From: Acetobacterium sp965140355
GTDB lineage: Bacteria; Bacillota; Clostridia; Eubacteriales; Eubacteriaceae
NCBI GenBank assembly: GCA_965140355.1
Contig: OZ223194.1
Span: 620,001 to 684,000 of the forward strand
DNA: 64,000 bases
Reading direction: 5' to 3'
The first letter of the stretch is position 1, and each line of letters starts with the position of its first letter. The notes under the pieces were generated by a model. The model saw only the letters and a program-made list of their open reading frames with translations. It made no database searches and was not told the origin of the DNA. Shown here one piece after another: positions 36,291 through 45,134 of this stretch. A program made the translations under genes and the position numbers.

Positions 36291-37050
36291 GATTTTCACC
36301 CCCGGAAGCCAACACTGATAAAGTGTAAGAGATTTTTTGATACATATCGTCATTACTCATGGAACCCCGATAGATCTGATTAAAAATCTCACCGTCCTTG
36401 ATAAACAAAACCCGGTTGGCATGACTGGCTGCCAAAACGGAATGCGTTACCATCAAAATCGTTTGGCCCAGGTCATTAATTGCTGAAAACATCTTCAGTA
36501 AATTCATGGCCGCCTTGGAATCCAAGGCGCCGGTAGGTTCATCGGCCAGAACCAGTTTAGGATTGGTAATTAGGGCTCTGGCTACCGCCGCCCGCTGCTT
36601 TTGTCCCCCGGATATCTCGTAAGGGAACTTTGCTAAAATCGCTTCAATTTCCAGCCGTTTAGCCAGAGGTTGCAGCCGCTGATTCATTTCCTGATAATTT
36701 TTTTGCGCCAGCACCAACGGCAAAAAGATATTATCCTGAATCGAAAAGGTCTCCAATAAATTAAAATCCTGAAAAACAAAACCCAAATTGTCGCGCCGAA
36801 AAGCGGATATTTCACTTTCCTTAATGGTGACAATGTTTTTGCCATTTAGCAATACCTCGCCACTGGTCGGTTTATCCAATGAGGCCAAAATGTTAAGGAG
36901 CGTCGTTTTTCCCGATCCGGATTCGCCCATGATCGCCAGGTATTCACCTTGTTCGACAGAAAAATTAACATTCGATAAAGCCTGAACCTGGTTTCCGCCG
37001 AACCGGGTCGTATAAATCTTTTTTAAATTTTTCACTTCAAGTAATTGCAT
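36283..37050 (-). CDS. BceA-type ABC ATPase
   Basis: 255 residues with Walker A GESGSGKTT, the signature ISGGQKQR, Walker B LVLADEP and the TGALDSK that follows it in MacB/Bce ATPases. AAGGGAG before ATG. It pairs with the permease at 34305. The operon is preceded by a regulator-binding palindrome at 37313-37326, which puts it under the control of the two-component genes just upstream. Confidence 0.92.
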   Translation of the reverse strand: MQLLEVKNLKKIYTTRFGGNQVQALSNVNFSVEQGEYLAIMGESGSGKTTLLNILASLDKPTSGEVLLNGKNIVTIKESEISAFRRDNLGFVFQDFNLLETFSIQDNIFLPLVLAQKNYQEMNQRLQPLAKRLEIEAILAKFPYEISGGQKQRAAVARALITNPKLVLADEPTGALDSKAAMNLLKMFSAINDLGQTILMVTHSVLAASHANRVLFIKDGEIFNQIYRGSMSNDDMYQKISYTLSVLASGGENLE

Positions 37051-37253
37051 TTTTTCTCCCTTTATGATCTGAAATTTTATTTAATTACAAAATTCTAAAG
37101 AACCAATCCCTGTTTATTTTGATATCCTGTCGGTCAACAGGCAATCGCCACGCCGCCGTACCGTATCAAAATTGTCTCAAAAAAACTGGCAACAAAGCGC
37201 TTAGTCTTTCTTTAATAAGCTATTTAGAATTTCATAATTTTAACTACTACCAA

Positions 37254-37326
37254 AGTATAACGAAAAAGAAAATATCCAGCCATCGCTTTGCCTTACATAT
37301 CTTCTTTTAATCTTACACTTTTGTAA
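37254..37326 (-). promoter_or_regulatory. Response-regulator operator and promoter of the first Bce-like ABC operon
   Basis: TTACA-CTTT-TGTAA (37313-37326) is a perfect inverted repeat of the form described for BceR-type regulators (TNACA-N4-TGTAA, from memory). It is 8 nt past the kinase stop. A TATACT box follows at 37259-37254. The rest of the 283-nt gap (37051-37253) is AT-rich leader with nothing recognised. The same operator form recurs at 48145. Confidence 0.7.
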
Positions 37327-37333
37327 GGTAGTC

Positions 37334-38350
37334 TTAAAAAACTTCAAACCGTTGGGTTTCCAGGTTAATCCTAACTTGTGTTCCTTTCCCTACTTGAGAC
37401 GTTACCGTGATCGAATGGGATAACTTATTTAATATTTGTCGGCACAGATAAAGACCAATTCCTGTCGATTTTTTATCCATCCGACCATTATAACCAGTAA
37501 AACCGCGATCAAAAATTCGCTGAATATCTTCAGCGTGGATGCCTACCCCAGTATCTTCAATAATCAACGTTTTTTCTTTTTGGGTGTCCATATAAATAAG
37601 AATTTTTCCCTGATTTGTATATTTTAGCGCATTTGAAATAATTTGTTCCAGCACAAAAACCAGCCATTTTTCGTCAGTGACCACCCGACAATTTCCCACC
37701 TTCAAGTCGAGTGAAATTTTTTTATTGATAAAAATAATGCTATATTTTTTGACCGCTTGCTTGACCAGATCCGCTAAATCATATTCAATTAACGTCAAAT
37801 CAGACGACATGCTTTCAAGCCGTAAATATTGCAATACCATTTCGACATATTGTTCAATTTTAAAAAGTTCCTGCTGATAAGCGCGATTTAGTTGATTGTT
37901 TTCCTCATCCGCTTGAAGTAATAACCCCATCGCGGAAATCGGCGTTTTTATCTGATGGGCCCATAAGGTATAATAATCAATCATTTCCGTTTGCCGATTA
38001 TCAAATTGCGAAATAAGTTCGGCCCGATTTTCAGCCAAATCTGTGATAATTGTCTGGTAATCAGATTCCAACAGATCGCCGGATTTTGGTAATTGATTGG
38101 CATCAATACTGATGATCTTTTCCAGATCGGAAAGAACTTGATGTTTTTTATAAAAGCGGATAAAATCCAGACTTGAAAATATTACCGTCAAAGTAATAAT
38201 CAGTTCCATGCTATAAACAATCGGCTCCAGCGGCAAATGGTACAATCCATGTACCACTATAAAGATCATCATAAATAAACCAAAGACGGTAATAACTCTG
38301 ATCCGACTTTTCAGGTAAGCTTTAACGATCAATTTAATCGATGTTTTCAT
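37334..38350 (-). CDS. BceS-type intramembrane-sensing histidine kinase
   Basis: 338 residues. Two helices (about 17-35 and 43-62) with almost no extracellular loop mark an intramembrane-sensing kinase, which receives its signal through the partner permease. The phospho-acceptor is H132 in WAHQIKTPISAM. The ATP-binding boxes are complete: IIEDTGVGI, DRGFTGYNG, STGIGLYLC. AGGGG before ATG, one nucleotide after the regulator gene. Confidence 0.92.
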   Translation of the reverse strand: MKTSIKLIVKAYLKSRIRVITVFGLFMMIFIVVHGLYHLPLEPIVYSMELIITLTVIFSSLDFIRFYKKHQVLSDLEKIISIDANQLPKSGDLLESDYQTIITDLAENRAELISQFDNRQTEMIDYYTLWAHQIKTPISAMGLLLQADEENNQLNRAYQQELFKIEQYVEMVLQYLRLESMSSDLTLIEYDLADLVKQAVKKYSIIFINKKISLDLKVGNCRVVTDEKWLVFVLEQIISNALKYTNQGKILIYMDTQKEKTLIIEDTGVGIHAEDIQRIFDRGFTGYNGRMDKKSTGIGLYLCRQILNKLSHSITVTSQVGKGTQVRINLETQRFEVF

Positions 38351-38351
38351 T

Positions 38352-39026
38352 TTAGTCCCCTATTAAATAGCCAATCCCTTTTTTAGTGGCAATGAAATCA
38401 TTCAGTCCCATCTCATCCAACTTTTTTCGAAGTCGTGCGATATTTACTGTTAAGGTATTATCATCGACAAAAAAATCACTGTCCCAGAGTCGTTTCATAA
38501 TGACATCCCGGGATACTACCTTGCCCTTATTTTCCAATAAAATCTGTAACATTTTAAATTCATTTTTACTGAGCTCCACCTTTTGATCTTGATAGATCAT
38601 ACTCGCATCGCCGAGGTTCAAAATTGCCCCCCGGTGTTCTAAATGATTCGCTTGCCCCTGAAAGGAATAGGTCCGTCTAAGTAAAGCCTGGATTTTGGCA
38701 ACCATAACTGATAGATCAAAGGGTTTGGCAATAAAATCATCGCCACCCATATTCATTGCCATAACAATATTCATGTTATCACTGCTTGATGAAATAAAAA
38801 TAATCGGTACTTTTGATATCTTGCGGATTTCGTTGCACCAATGGTAACCATTAAAAAAAGGTAACGAGATATCAAGTAAAACAAGTTGTGGTTCATAATC
38901 GACAAACACTTCCAAAATATGTTGGAAATCTTCAATTGTCCGGGCTTCGAGCTCCCATTTCTCAAAATGTTTTTTAAGGGCATTCGCAATCACCTGATCA
39001 TCTTCTACAATTAGTATTTTATACAT
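38352..39026 (-). CDS. BceR-type response regulator (OmpR family)
   Basis: 224 residues. The receiver domain has the acidic pair at 9-10, phospho-acceptor D52 (LLDISLPFFNG) and Lys in IAKPFD. The C-terminal winged helix reads VSRDVIMKRLWDSDFFVDDNTLTVNIARLRKKL. It should bind the TTACA-N4-TGTAA operator upstream of the ABC operon, and possibly the matching one at 48145. First gene of the module. Confidence 0.93.
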   Translation of the reverse strand: MYKILIVEDDQVIANALKKHFEKWELEARTIEDFQHILEVFVDYEPQLVLLDISLPFFNGYHWCNEIRKISKVPIIFISSSSDNMNIVMAMNMGGDDFIAKPFDLSVMVAKIQALLRRTYSFQGQANHLEHRGAILNLGDASMIYQDQKVELSKNEFKMLQILLENKGKVVSRDVIMKRLWDSDFFVDDNTLTVNIARLRKKLDEMGLNDFIATKKGIGYLIGD

Positions 39027-39325
39027 CCTAAACCATCCTATCCGTTGTTGTTACTCCAACAATCCAAACATATCTTCGTTGTTGCCACCTGAACACCATT
39101 ATAAATCAAATCATCACAATTTCAAAATTGATTAATCATTAATCATTAATCAAAATATTCTAAACTATTGGTCTCTGCTACTCAATAAAATTCTGATTTA
39201 TGGGTATAGATTGGTAATAAACGCTGTCATTATTACGTTGAATTAGATTATCGTATTTGACCTCCACGATACATTGAATAAATACTATTCATCACGTATA
39301 ATAAAAAGAACAGCTGATTTAAGCT
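39027..39325. other. Divergent intergenic region
   Basis: About 300 nt, very AT-rich. It contains three tandem copies of ATTAATC near 39131-39152. No ORF with a ribosome site and no TTACA-N4-TGTAA operator were seen, so module 1 autoregulation is not supported here. Confidence 0.4.
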
Positions 39326-41560
39326 ATGAATACCATAACCTTTACAAAAAAAACGAATTACAGGTGCACTGATATGATAGAAAACTTCTTTAAGATAGAT
39401 ACTAAACAGGTTTCCGTCGGTTATTCAAACCATGAAATCATTTGTGATGATCAGGGTAATCCCAAGGACTATAAATTTATCAACATGAATGATTTCTATG
39501 GACGTCTATTGAACCGAAAAAAGGAAGAACTCCTGGGTAAAACGGCGATCTCGTTATTTCCTGAAATTACTAAAGAATGGCTTAATATCTGCGGAAACGT
39601 TGCCCTAAACGGAGAACCTGTTCATTTTCAGAACTATTTAGGAAGACTAAAAAAATACTTTGATATAACAATATATTCACCACAACCGAGACAATTTGTA
39701 ATCATTGCGGTCGATATCACTGATCAAAAAAATTTGGAAAATGCTTTAAAAGAAAGTGAATCCCGCATGCATGCAGTCGCAACTTCTGCCAATGATGCCA
39801 TATTAATAATGGATTCAATGGGCTTGATTACATTTTGGAATCCCGCTGCAAAAAATATTTTTGGTTATTCTGCTGCTGAAGCGATCGGTCAAAACCTCCA
39901 TAATTTAGTTGCCCCAGCCAAATATCACAAGACCTACGATTCGGCTTTTTCAATCTTTAAAAAAACCGGCAAAGGCCCGGCAATTGGCAAAACACTTGAC
40001 CTTGAAGCTTGCCGAAAAGATAAAACTAAAATTTATGTTCAATTATCACTTTCCGCTATTCAAATAAATAATGAATGGCATTCGATTGGGCTGATTCGTG
40101 ATATTACGGTCCAAAAACATTCAGCTGATTTATTAAAACAAAGCGAAATGCGCTTAATCGCCGCCCAAAAAATGGCCCATGTCGGGAATTGGGAGCTGGA
40201 TCTTTCCACAAATAAAATGTGGGCTTCGGAAGAAGCTTGCAATATCTATGGTATTGATTATCATGATATCTATCTTCCGCAAAATTTGACTCGTAAATAT
40301 ACTCTTCCTGAATATCATTCTAAACTAGATACCGCATGGACCAATCTAATTTTTAACAACGCCGCTTATGATATTGAGTTTCAAATCAAGAACCAGAAAA
40401 ACGGTGAAATTCGTTATGTTCATTCAATTGGCAATTTAATCCGGGATGACTATGGCAACCCCAGCAAAGTTCTCGGTACCATACAAGACGTAACCAATAT
40501 TAAACTAAAGGAAGCAAAAATATTAGATCTCAGCTTTCATGATCAATTAACCGGTTTATATAATCGCAGATTTTATAAAGAAGAACTCAAACGAATGGAC
40601 CTAAAAAAAAATCTACCATTAACAATATTAATGGGCGATATCAATGGCTTAAAACTGATCAATGATTCTTTTGGACATGATGTGGGCGATACGCTTCTTA
40701 AAAAGGCGGCCACAATTTTAAAAAAATGTTGCCGTACAAACGATATTGTTTTTAGAATCGGCGGTGATGAATTTGTCATTTTACTACCTCAAACCGATCG
40801 TTTTGAAACCGAACAACTCATCAAACGCATTAAAAGCCGAGCGTCTAAAGAAAAAGTTGCGTCAATCGATATTTCAATTTCCTTTGGTTATGAAACAATG
40901 GTTTATGAAACGGAAAGTGTCAAAGATGTCTTTAAAAAAGCTGAAGATCATATGTATCATAACAAACTTTTTGAAAGTCCCAGCCTTAGAAGCAAAACGA
41001 TTGAAACTATTATGAAAACCCTTTATGAAAAAAACATCCGCGAAGAGCAACATTCCCATCGCGTTTCAACCCTATGTCAAAGCATGGGAGAGGCGCTGGG
41101 ATTTCCCGAACATAAAATTAAAGAACTCAAAACGGTTGGTTTATTACATGATATCGGGAAAATAGCAATTGACGAAAAAATACTCAATAAACCGGATAAA
41201 CTAACAAATGATGAATGGTTGGAAATCAAACGTCACTCAGAAATTGGTTATCGTATTCTGAGTACCGTTAATGAAATGTCCGAAATCGCTGAGTATGTCC
41301 TGGCACACCATGAAAAATGGGATGGCAATGGTTATCCAAAAGGCTTAAAAGGTAATGAGATCCCTTTGGAATCGCGGATCATCACCATCTCCGATGCCTA
41401 TGATGCGATGACCTCCAAAAGAACGTATCAACGTAAAATACAAGTCACCGAAGCAATCACGGAATTACAAAAAAATGCTGGTATTCAATTTGATCCAGGC
41501 TTGGTAATGACATTCATTGAAAAAGTTATTAATGCAGAGGTACCTGTTACTCCCGAGTAA
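39326..41560 (+). CDS. PAS-GGDEF-HD-GYP signalling protein
   Basis: 744 residues, or 728 if it starts at the in-frame ATG 39374, which has AGGTG upstream; neither site is strong. There are probably three PAS-like domains (one ending ...VDITDQKNLENAL, the next with NAAKNIFGYSAAEAIGQNL, the third ending LGTIQDVTNIKLKE). GGDEF follows (RIGGDEFVILL, about residue 478), then HD-GYP (LLHDIGK at ~606, HHEKWDGNGYP at ~664). The GGDEF domain could make c-di-GMP and the HD-GYP domain could hydrolyse it. No membrane segment is seen, so it is cytoplasmic. Confidence 0.9.
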   Translation: MNTITFTKKTNYRCTDMIENFFKIDTKQVSVGYSNHEIICDDQGNPKDYKFINMNDFYGRLLNRKKEELLGKTAISLFPEITKEWLNICGNVALNGEPVHFQNYLGRLKKYFDITIYSPQPRQFVIIAVDITDQKNLENALKESESRMHAVATSANDAILIMDSMGLITFWNPAAKNIFGYSAAEAIGQNLHNLVAPAKYHKTYDSAFSIFKKTGKGPAIGKTLDLEACRKDKTKIYVQLSLSAIQINNEWHSIGLIRDITVQKHSADLLKQSEMRLIAAQKMAHVGNWELDLSTNKMWASEEACNIYGIDYHDIYLPQNLTRKYTLPEYHSKLDTAWTNLIFNNAAYDIEFQIKNQKNGEIRYVHSIGNLIRDDYGNPSKVLGTIQDVTNIKLKEAKILDLSFHDQLTGLYNRRFYKEELKRMDLKKNLPLTILMGDINGLKLINDSFGHDVGDTLLKKAATILKKCCRTNDIVFRIGGDEFVILLPQTDRFETEQLIKRIKSRASKEKVASIDISISFGYETMVYETESVKDVFKKAEDHMYHNKLFESPSLRSKTIETIMKTLYEKNIREEQHSHRVSTLCQSMGEALGFPEHKIKELKTVGLLHDIGKIAIDEKILNKPDKLTNDEWLEIKRHSEIGYRILSTVNEMSEIAEYVLAHHEKWDGNGYPKGLKGNEIPLESRIITISDAYDAMTSKRTYQRKIQVTEAITELQKNAGIQFDPGLVMTFIEKVINAEVPVTPE

Positions 41561-41639
41561 AAAGCCATGGCGTACTCAACCAGTCAATTTGCCAAACGTC
41601 AGTATTTTTAACCTTAAGCTTCATTTTCCGCCTAAAAAA

Positions 41640-41866
41640 CTCCCGTCATCATTGACCGGGAGAGATTGTTAATAAACGACCGTACCGACAATTGTTAGAT
41701 CATGTTGTGTGCCTCAAAGCGAACAGTTGTAGCGAAAAGGCTGTCTTTAGCTAAAACTTTGATTACAACTGTACGAATTGCGTGCATACAACAGATTAAC
41801 AATTGATCGGTACGACGTTATCTTTTTTGACAGTCTGCTCCGGTCATCATTGACCGGAAGTTTTTT
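41640..41866. repeat. Palindromic repeat element, copy 4, between duplicated terminator hairpins
   Basis: The core 41682-41813 (132 bp) runs GTACCGACAATTGTTAGATC to AACAATTGATCGGTAC; with outer arms it covers 41664-41834. The left hairpin CTCCCGTCATCATTGACCGG (41640-41659, closing at 41662) has no T run. The right hairpin CTCCGGTCATCATTGACCGG (41838-41857, closing at 41860) is followed by TTTTTT. The two share 15 identical bases. The interior matches copies 3 and 5 in the same orientation, but the outer arms are swapped relative to copy 3. Confidence 0.85.
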
Positions 41867-41910
41867 AGTATCTGGTTCTAATGGTTTACAAACTGATTGT
41901 TTGTCAGCAG

Positions 41911-42765
41911 TTAACCTTCATTGCCTTCCACGCTCCACGCTTCTACATTGGGGATCGAATTTTGCGCCCCCCCTTCGGAGCTGTACGTATATAGATACTC
42001 AACCGTCCCCCAGACAGTTACCATTTGGCCTTCAACAAAGGGGTTTTCACCGGTATTTAAGCGATAATAAACTTGAACCATCTGATTGGGATCATCATTT
42101 ACATCCATAATAAAATCACAAAAGTACTGCTGATTTTCATAGTTTTCATATACTTGATAAATTCGACCCGTCATTTTTATTTTCTCACCGGTTTTATTTG
42201 TCGCCGCTTCAACTATTTTTGCATAAGGCATTTCTGTGGCTTGGGCTTTAAATGGATTCAATCGAGCTTCTCGTTGATTGGCGGTTTCATTGTAATAACC
42301 CATATCAAAATCGCCATCATAAATCACTTCTCCATTATAATTATAAAGGATGCCCTGACCATCATAACGATTGTCGGTATAGTTTCCGGCATACAAGAGC
42401 TTGCCATTCAAAGATTCTTCCCCTTGACCGTTTAGCAGATCATCCTGATAATTTCCTTTTTGAGCAAATCCATCTTCCCAGGTTGTTTCTCCAAATCCTT
42501 TAAAATGACCCTTATCCCAAGCTCCTTGATAGGTCCAAGCACCTTCATTATCATCTGTCACGGTAAAACTACCCGTTCCTTGTGGTAAATCCTTAACCAA
42601 ATCACCGGAATAAGTTCCGCTTTCTTCACCAAATGCCAACGACAATGTCAACTTCTGATTTTTTACTGCTTCTGTTTTATCCCCAAAAATTCCCGGTATC
42701 AACGAACATCCCGTCAGCATTAAAGCCAACCCCACCGTAACAATTGTTAACAGTATCTTCTTCAT
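41911..42765 (-). CDS. MORN-repeat lipoprotein
   Basis: 284 residues. A lipoprotein signal peptide ends at LMLTGC (Cys20), so it is exported and lipid-anchored. Residues ~45-160 hold four to five MORN repeats (YSGDL...GTGSF, YQGAW...GFGETTW, GNYQDDLLNGQGEE, YDGQGILYNYNGE). Residues ~185-284 form a beta-rich region resembling an OB fold (MTGRIYQVYENYENQQYF...GQMVTVWGTVEYLY). Function is unknown; MORN repeats often bind lipids or scaffolds. GAGGTGG before ATG. Confidence 0.85.
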   Translation of the reverse strand: MKKILLTIVTVGLALMLTGCSLIPGIFGDKTEAVKNQKLTLSLAFGEESGTYSGDLVKDLPQGTGSFTVTDDNEGAWTYQGAWDKGHFKGFGETTWEDGFAQKGNYQDDLLNGQGEESLNGKLLYAGNYTDNRYDGQGILYNYNGEVIYDGDFDMGYYNETANQREARLNPFKAQATEMPYAKIVEAATNKTGEKIKMTGRIYQVYENYENQQYFCDFIMDVNDDPNQMVQVYYRLNTGENPFVEGQMVTVWGTVEYLYTYSSEGGAQNSIPNVEAWSVEGNEG

Positions 42766-42877
42766 GATTACCCACCTCTTTTCACGCTTCCGGATTATAT
42801 TTGCCTTTTTATTATAGCTCCGACTGTTTTTATATTTACCCTGATTTCAATCATTCATGTATTCAATCAGTAATTTT

Positions 42878-43591
42878 TTAAATCATGCCGTTTTCTGTCA
42901 ATTGCTGCAACTGATTCAGAAATGCTGCCATCCAGCGATTATCTTGTGTTATGTATTCTGGATGCGCTAAAACCGCTTCCGGGGATTGAACATAATCTCC
43001 GGGGATCATTTCATCACTACAATTTTTAATCAGATCATTAATAATCGATCCGTTATTTTCTAAATGAAACTGAAATCCAAAAACCCTTTTTTTATAGATA
43101 AACGCCTGATTTTGACACGCTTTACTTTCGGCAATCATGACCGCTTCGGCTGGCAGATCGATAAAGGTATCACCATGCCAGTGAAAAACCATCGGATTTT
43201 CGGGAAAAAACGCAAACAGCGGTAATGCTTTGGCCTTTTCAGAAAAAGTGACGGGAAACCAGCCAATTTCCTTTTGCGTATTTTGAACAACTTTTCCGCC
43301 GATGACAGCGGCAATCAATTGACTCCCCAAACACATCCCAATGACAATTTTACCACTGTCAATGGCTTTTTTAAGGAATTGTTTTTCGGCCTTCAACCAG
43401 GGGTAATCCAACTCTTCATCGATATTCATGGGACCGCCCATAACAATCAGCCAATCAAATTCATTTAATTCCGGTAGCGCTTCATTTTTATATAATAACG
43501 TTGCTGTCACCGGAAAGCGATGACTTTCGGCCCACTCCAAAATACTGCCGGGATTCTCAAAAGATACATGCTGCAAATAATGAATTCTCAT
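42878..43591 (-). CDS. Class I glutamine amidotransferase-like protein
   Basis: 237 residues with the triad elements of a stand-alone class I GATase: Cys87 in IGMCLGSQLIA, His in FGFQFHLEN, and a following Asn where Glu is usual. It belongs to the GMP-synthase-like group (COG0518 type) that includes gamma-glutamyl peptidases. GGAGG before ATG. No synthetase partner is adjacent, so the acceptor is unknown. Confidence 0.85.
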   Translation of the reverse strand: MRIHYLQHVSFENPGSILEWAESHRFPVTATLLYKNEALPELNEFDWLIVMGGPMNIDEELDYPWLKAEKQFLKKAIDSGKIVIGMCLGSQLIAAVIGGKVVQNTQKEIGWFPVTFSEKAKALPLFAFFPENPMVFHWHGDTFIDLPAEAVMIAESKACQNQAFIYKKRVFGFQFHLENNGSIINDLIKNCSDEMIPGDYVQSPEAVLAHPEYITQDNRWMAAFLNQLQQLTENGMI

Positions 43592-43806
43592 TTATTTCCT
43601 CCATCGTTTTTTATTTATTAGGTAATTGCGAAAGTGCTATCCGTTTTGCAATCGCCGATTTAGCCAATAAGTACCCTCAGTTTAACGTATTTTCGTTTAA
43701 AATTCAATGCGTCAGTGTTTTCTAAGTAAATTTCAAACACCGCCAATATTATTCATGCAGATGGGTATAAAATAAATAATTAACTATATTTTTAGGAGAT
43801 AAACAA

Positions 43807-44688
43807 ATGAATCGATTAAAAGGATTACTTTATGGCGCGTTTTTAGGTGATGGTTTTGCGTTAGGTCCCCATTGGATTTACGACACCGCACTCATTGAAA
43901 GTCAATTTGGACGGATTGATTCAATTGTCGAACCGCTTCCTTCAACCTATCATAAAACAAAAAAAAAGGGAGATTTCACCCACTATGGCGATCAAAGTTT
44001 ATTGATCCTGAAATCCGTCTCAGAAATGGACGGTTTTTATCTGGAAAAATTAAAAAACGACTGGCTCACTTACATGTCAGATTATGATGGTTACATGGAC
44101 AAAGCCTCAGCAGAGAGTTTAGAACTTCTTTCCGGGCAAAACAATCTCGGCTCAAGCTCTGATGAACTTGCCGGTTTTTCGGTTGTTATTCCAATTATTG
44201 CTAAATATCATCGCGACCCGCGCTTAAAAGACTATCTTGAGGCAGCTATCCGGTTGACGCACAACAACGACCAGATCATTGAAATGGCTAATTTTTTTAC
44301 CGATGTTTTGTTGATGGTCTTACAGGATGCCCGTCCGTCCGATGCGATCGAACATTTAGCACCCCAGGCTGGCAAACGCATCCATCATTATTTTAAAACT
44401 GCAACTAAAAATATCGATGCGCCGGCGGTGGACTTTATCTTAAAAAATGGTCAATCCTGTCACAGTCACAATGCTTTTCCCAGTTCTCTTTTTCTGATCC
44501 TGAAACATCAAGATAATATTCGCGATGCGATGATTGATAATGTTATGGCTGGCGGCGACTCAGCTGGCCGAGGAATGATTATCGGTATGATCTTAGGTGC
44601 CTATTTAGGTTATGAGGCCTTACCTAAAGCGTGGCTAAATGATTTAAATCATCTGAAAATGATTGATCAATATGCAGCATTATTATAA
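43807..44688 (+). CDS. ADP-ribosylglycohydrolase (DraG)-family protein with altered metal site
   Basis: 293 residues. The fold is recognised from GLLYGAFLGDGFALGPHWIY at the N-terminus and NVMAGGDSAGRGMIIGMILG near residue 245. In active DraG-type enzymes the first metal cluster reads T/S-D-D; here HYGDQSL (60-66) keeps one Asp. The second usually reads GGDTDT; here it is GGDSAGR (249-255). It may therefore not hydrolyse ADP-ribose. TTAGGAG precedes the ATG. It stands alone. Confidence 0.75.
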   Translation: MNRLKGLLYGAFLGDGFALGPHWIYDTALIESQFGRIDSIVEPLPSTYHKTKKKGDFTHYGDQSLLILKSVSEMDGFYLEKLKNDWLTYMSDYDGYMDKASAESLELLSGQNNLGSSSDELAGFSVVIPIIAKYHRDPRLKDYLEAAIRLTHNNDQIIEMANFFTDVLLMVLQDARPSDAIEHLAPQAGKRIHHYFKTATKNIDAPAVDFILKNGQSCHSHNAFPSSLFLILKHQDNIRDAMIDNVMAGGDSAGRGMIIGMILGAYLGYEALPKAWLNDLNHLKMIDQYAALL

Positions 44689-44734
44689 TTAACATTAACA
44701 ACCTGCTGCTATCTTTAACCCTTTTCCGACCAAT

Positions 44735-44768
44735 TAAAAAAGCGTATCACCATCGATACGCTTTTTTA
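44735..44768. terminator. Bidirectional terminator
   Basis: AAGCGTATC-ACCATC-GATACGCTT, flanked by A and T runs on both sides. It ends the DraG-like gene on + and would also stop any transcript from the orphan riboswitch on -. Confidence 0.85.
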
Positions 44769-44845
44769 ATGTTGCTTAAATTTTTGGCCAGAAAAATTTA
44801 AGCGAAGGAATAATGTTTGTCAAAAATGTAAATTAATGAAAGCAA

Positions 44846-44998
44846 GAAAATTTCGGGGATGTCACACACCATCCCCGAGGAAGGGTATTAAATACTGACT
44901 TGGAGATGTCCTTGTATTCGAAGAGACTCTACTATTGGCTAGGAGAAAGTAACCAACCCCAAGAAGCACACACTTTTCTTGGGTTCGCAAGCAGTTAC
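44846..44998 (-). ncRNA. Possible non-coding RNA body behind the orphan riboswitch
   Basis: Read on -, two hairpins follow the riboswitch terminator. One spans 44949-44998 (GTAAC...AACCCAAGAA with TTCTTGGGGTT...GTTAC). A second, CGGGGATG/CATCCCCG (44854-44877), is followed by AAATTTTC. No minus-strand ORF with a ribosome site exists here. It could be a riboswitch-controlled RNA or the remains of a lost gene. Confidence 0.35.
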
Positions 44999-45016
44999 CA
45001 ATTACAAGTTAACTAG
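44906..45016 (+). CDS. Possible small ORF (34-36 aa) antisense to the riboswitch transcript
   Basis: On +, TTGGAG precedes a TTG at 44912 by 6 nt (in-frame ATG at 44906), and the frame runs to TAG at 45014. It would encode a peptide of about 35 residues beginning MSLYSKRLYYWLGES, with several aromatic residues. It overlaps the hairpin at 44949-44998, so the open frame may be incidental. I recognise no family. Confidence 0.2.
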   Translation: MSLYSKRLYYWLGESNQPQEAHTFLGFASSYQLQVN

Positions 45017-45035
45017 TAATCGGATTATGCAATAC

Positions 45036-45066
45036 GAAAAAAAATCCTTCTCCAACGGAGAAGGAT
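45036..45066 (-). terminator. Terminator of the orphan cobalamin riboswitch
   Basis: ATCCTTCTCC-GTT-GGAGAAGGAT on -, followed by eight T. It is about 70 nt past the B12 box, as in transcriptional cobalamin switches. Confidence 0.88.
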
Positions 45067-45134
45067 AAAAGAATCATACTTACAAACTTAAATATAATGC
45101 TCTTACAGTCCTCTAAATCGGAGGTTTGATAAGA

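Noticed and set aside
39131..39152. Tandem ATTAATC repeats as a possible CRISPR or iteron array
   Set aside because: Only three very short AT-rich units without spacers, in a promoter region.
41778..42110. 110-residue + ORF
   Set aside because: Partly inside palindromic element 4 and antisense to the MORN lipoprotein gene.
31274..45016. Resemblance of the two small ORFs near riboswitches (YSNRL and YSKRL)
   Set aside because: Only five residues match and the ORFs have opposite orientation relative to their riboswitches, so this is probably chance.
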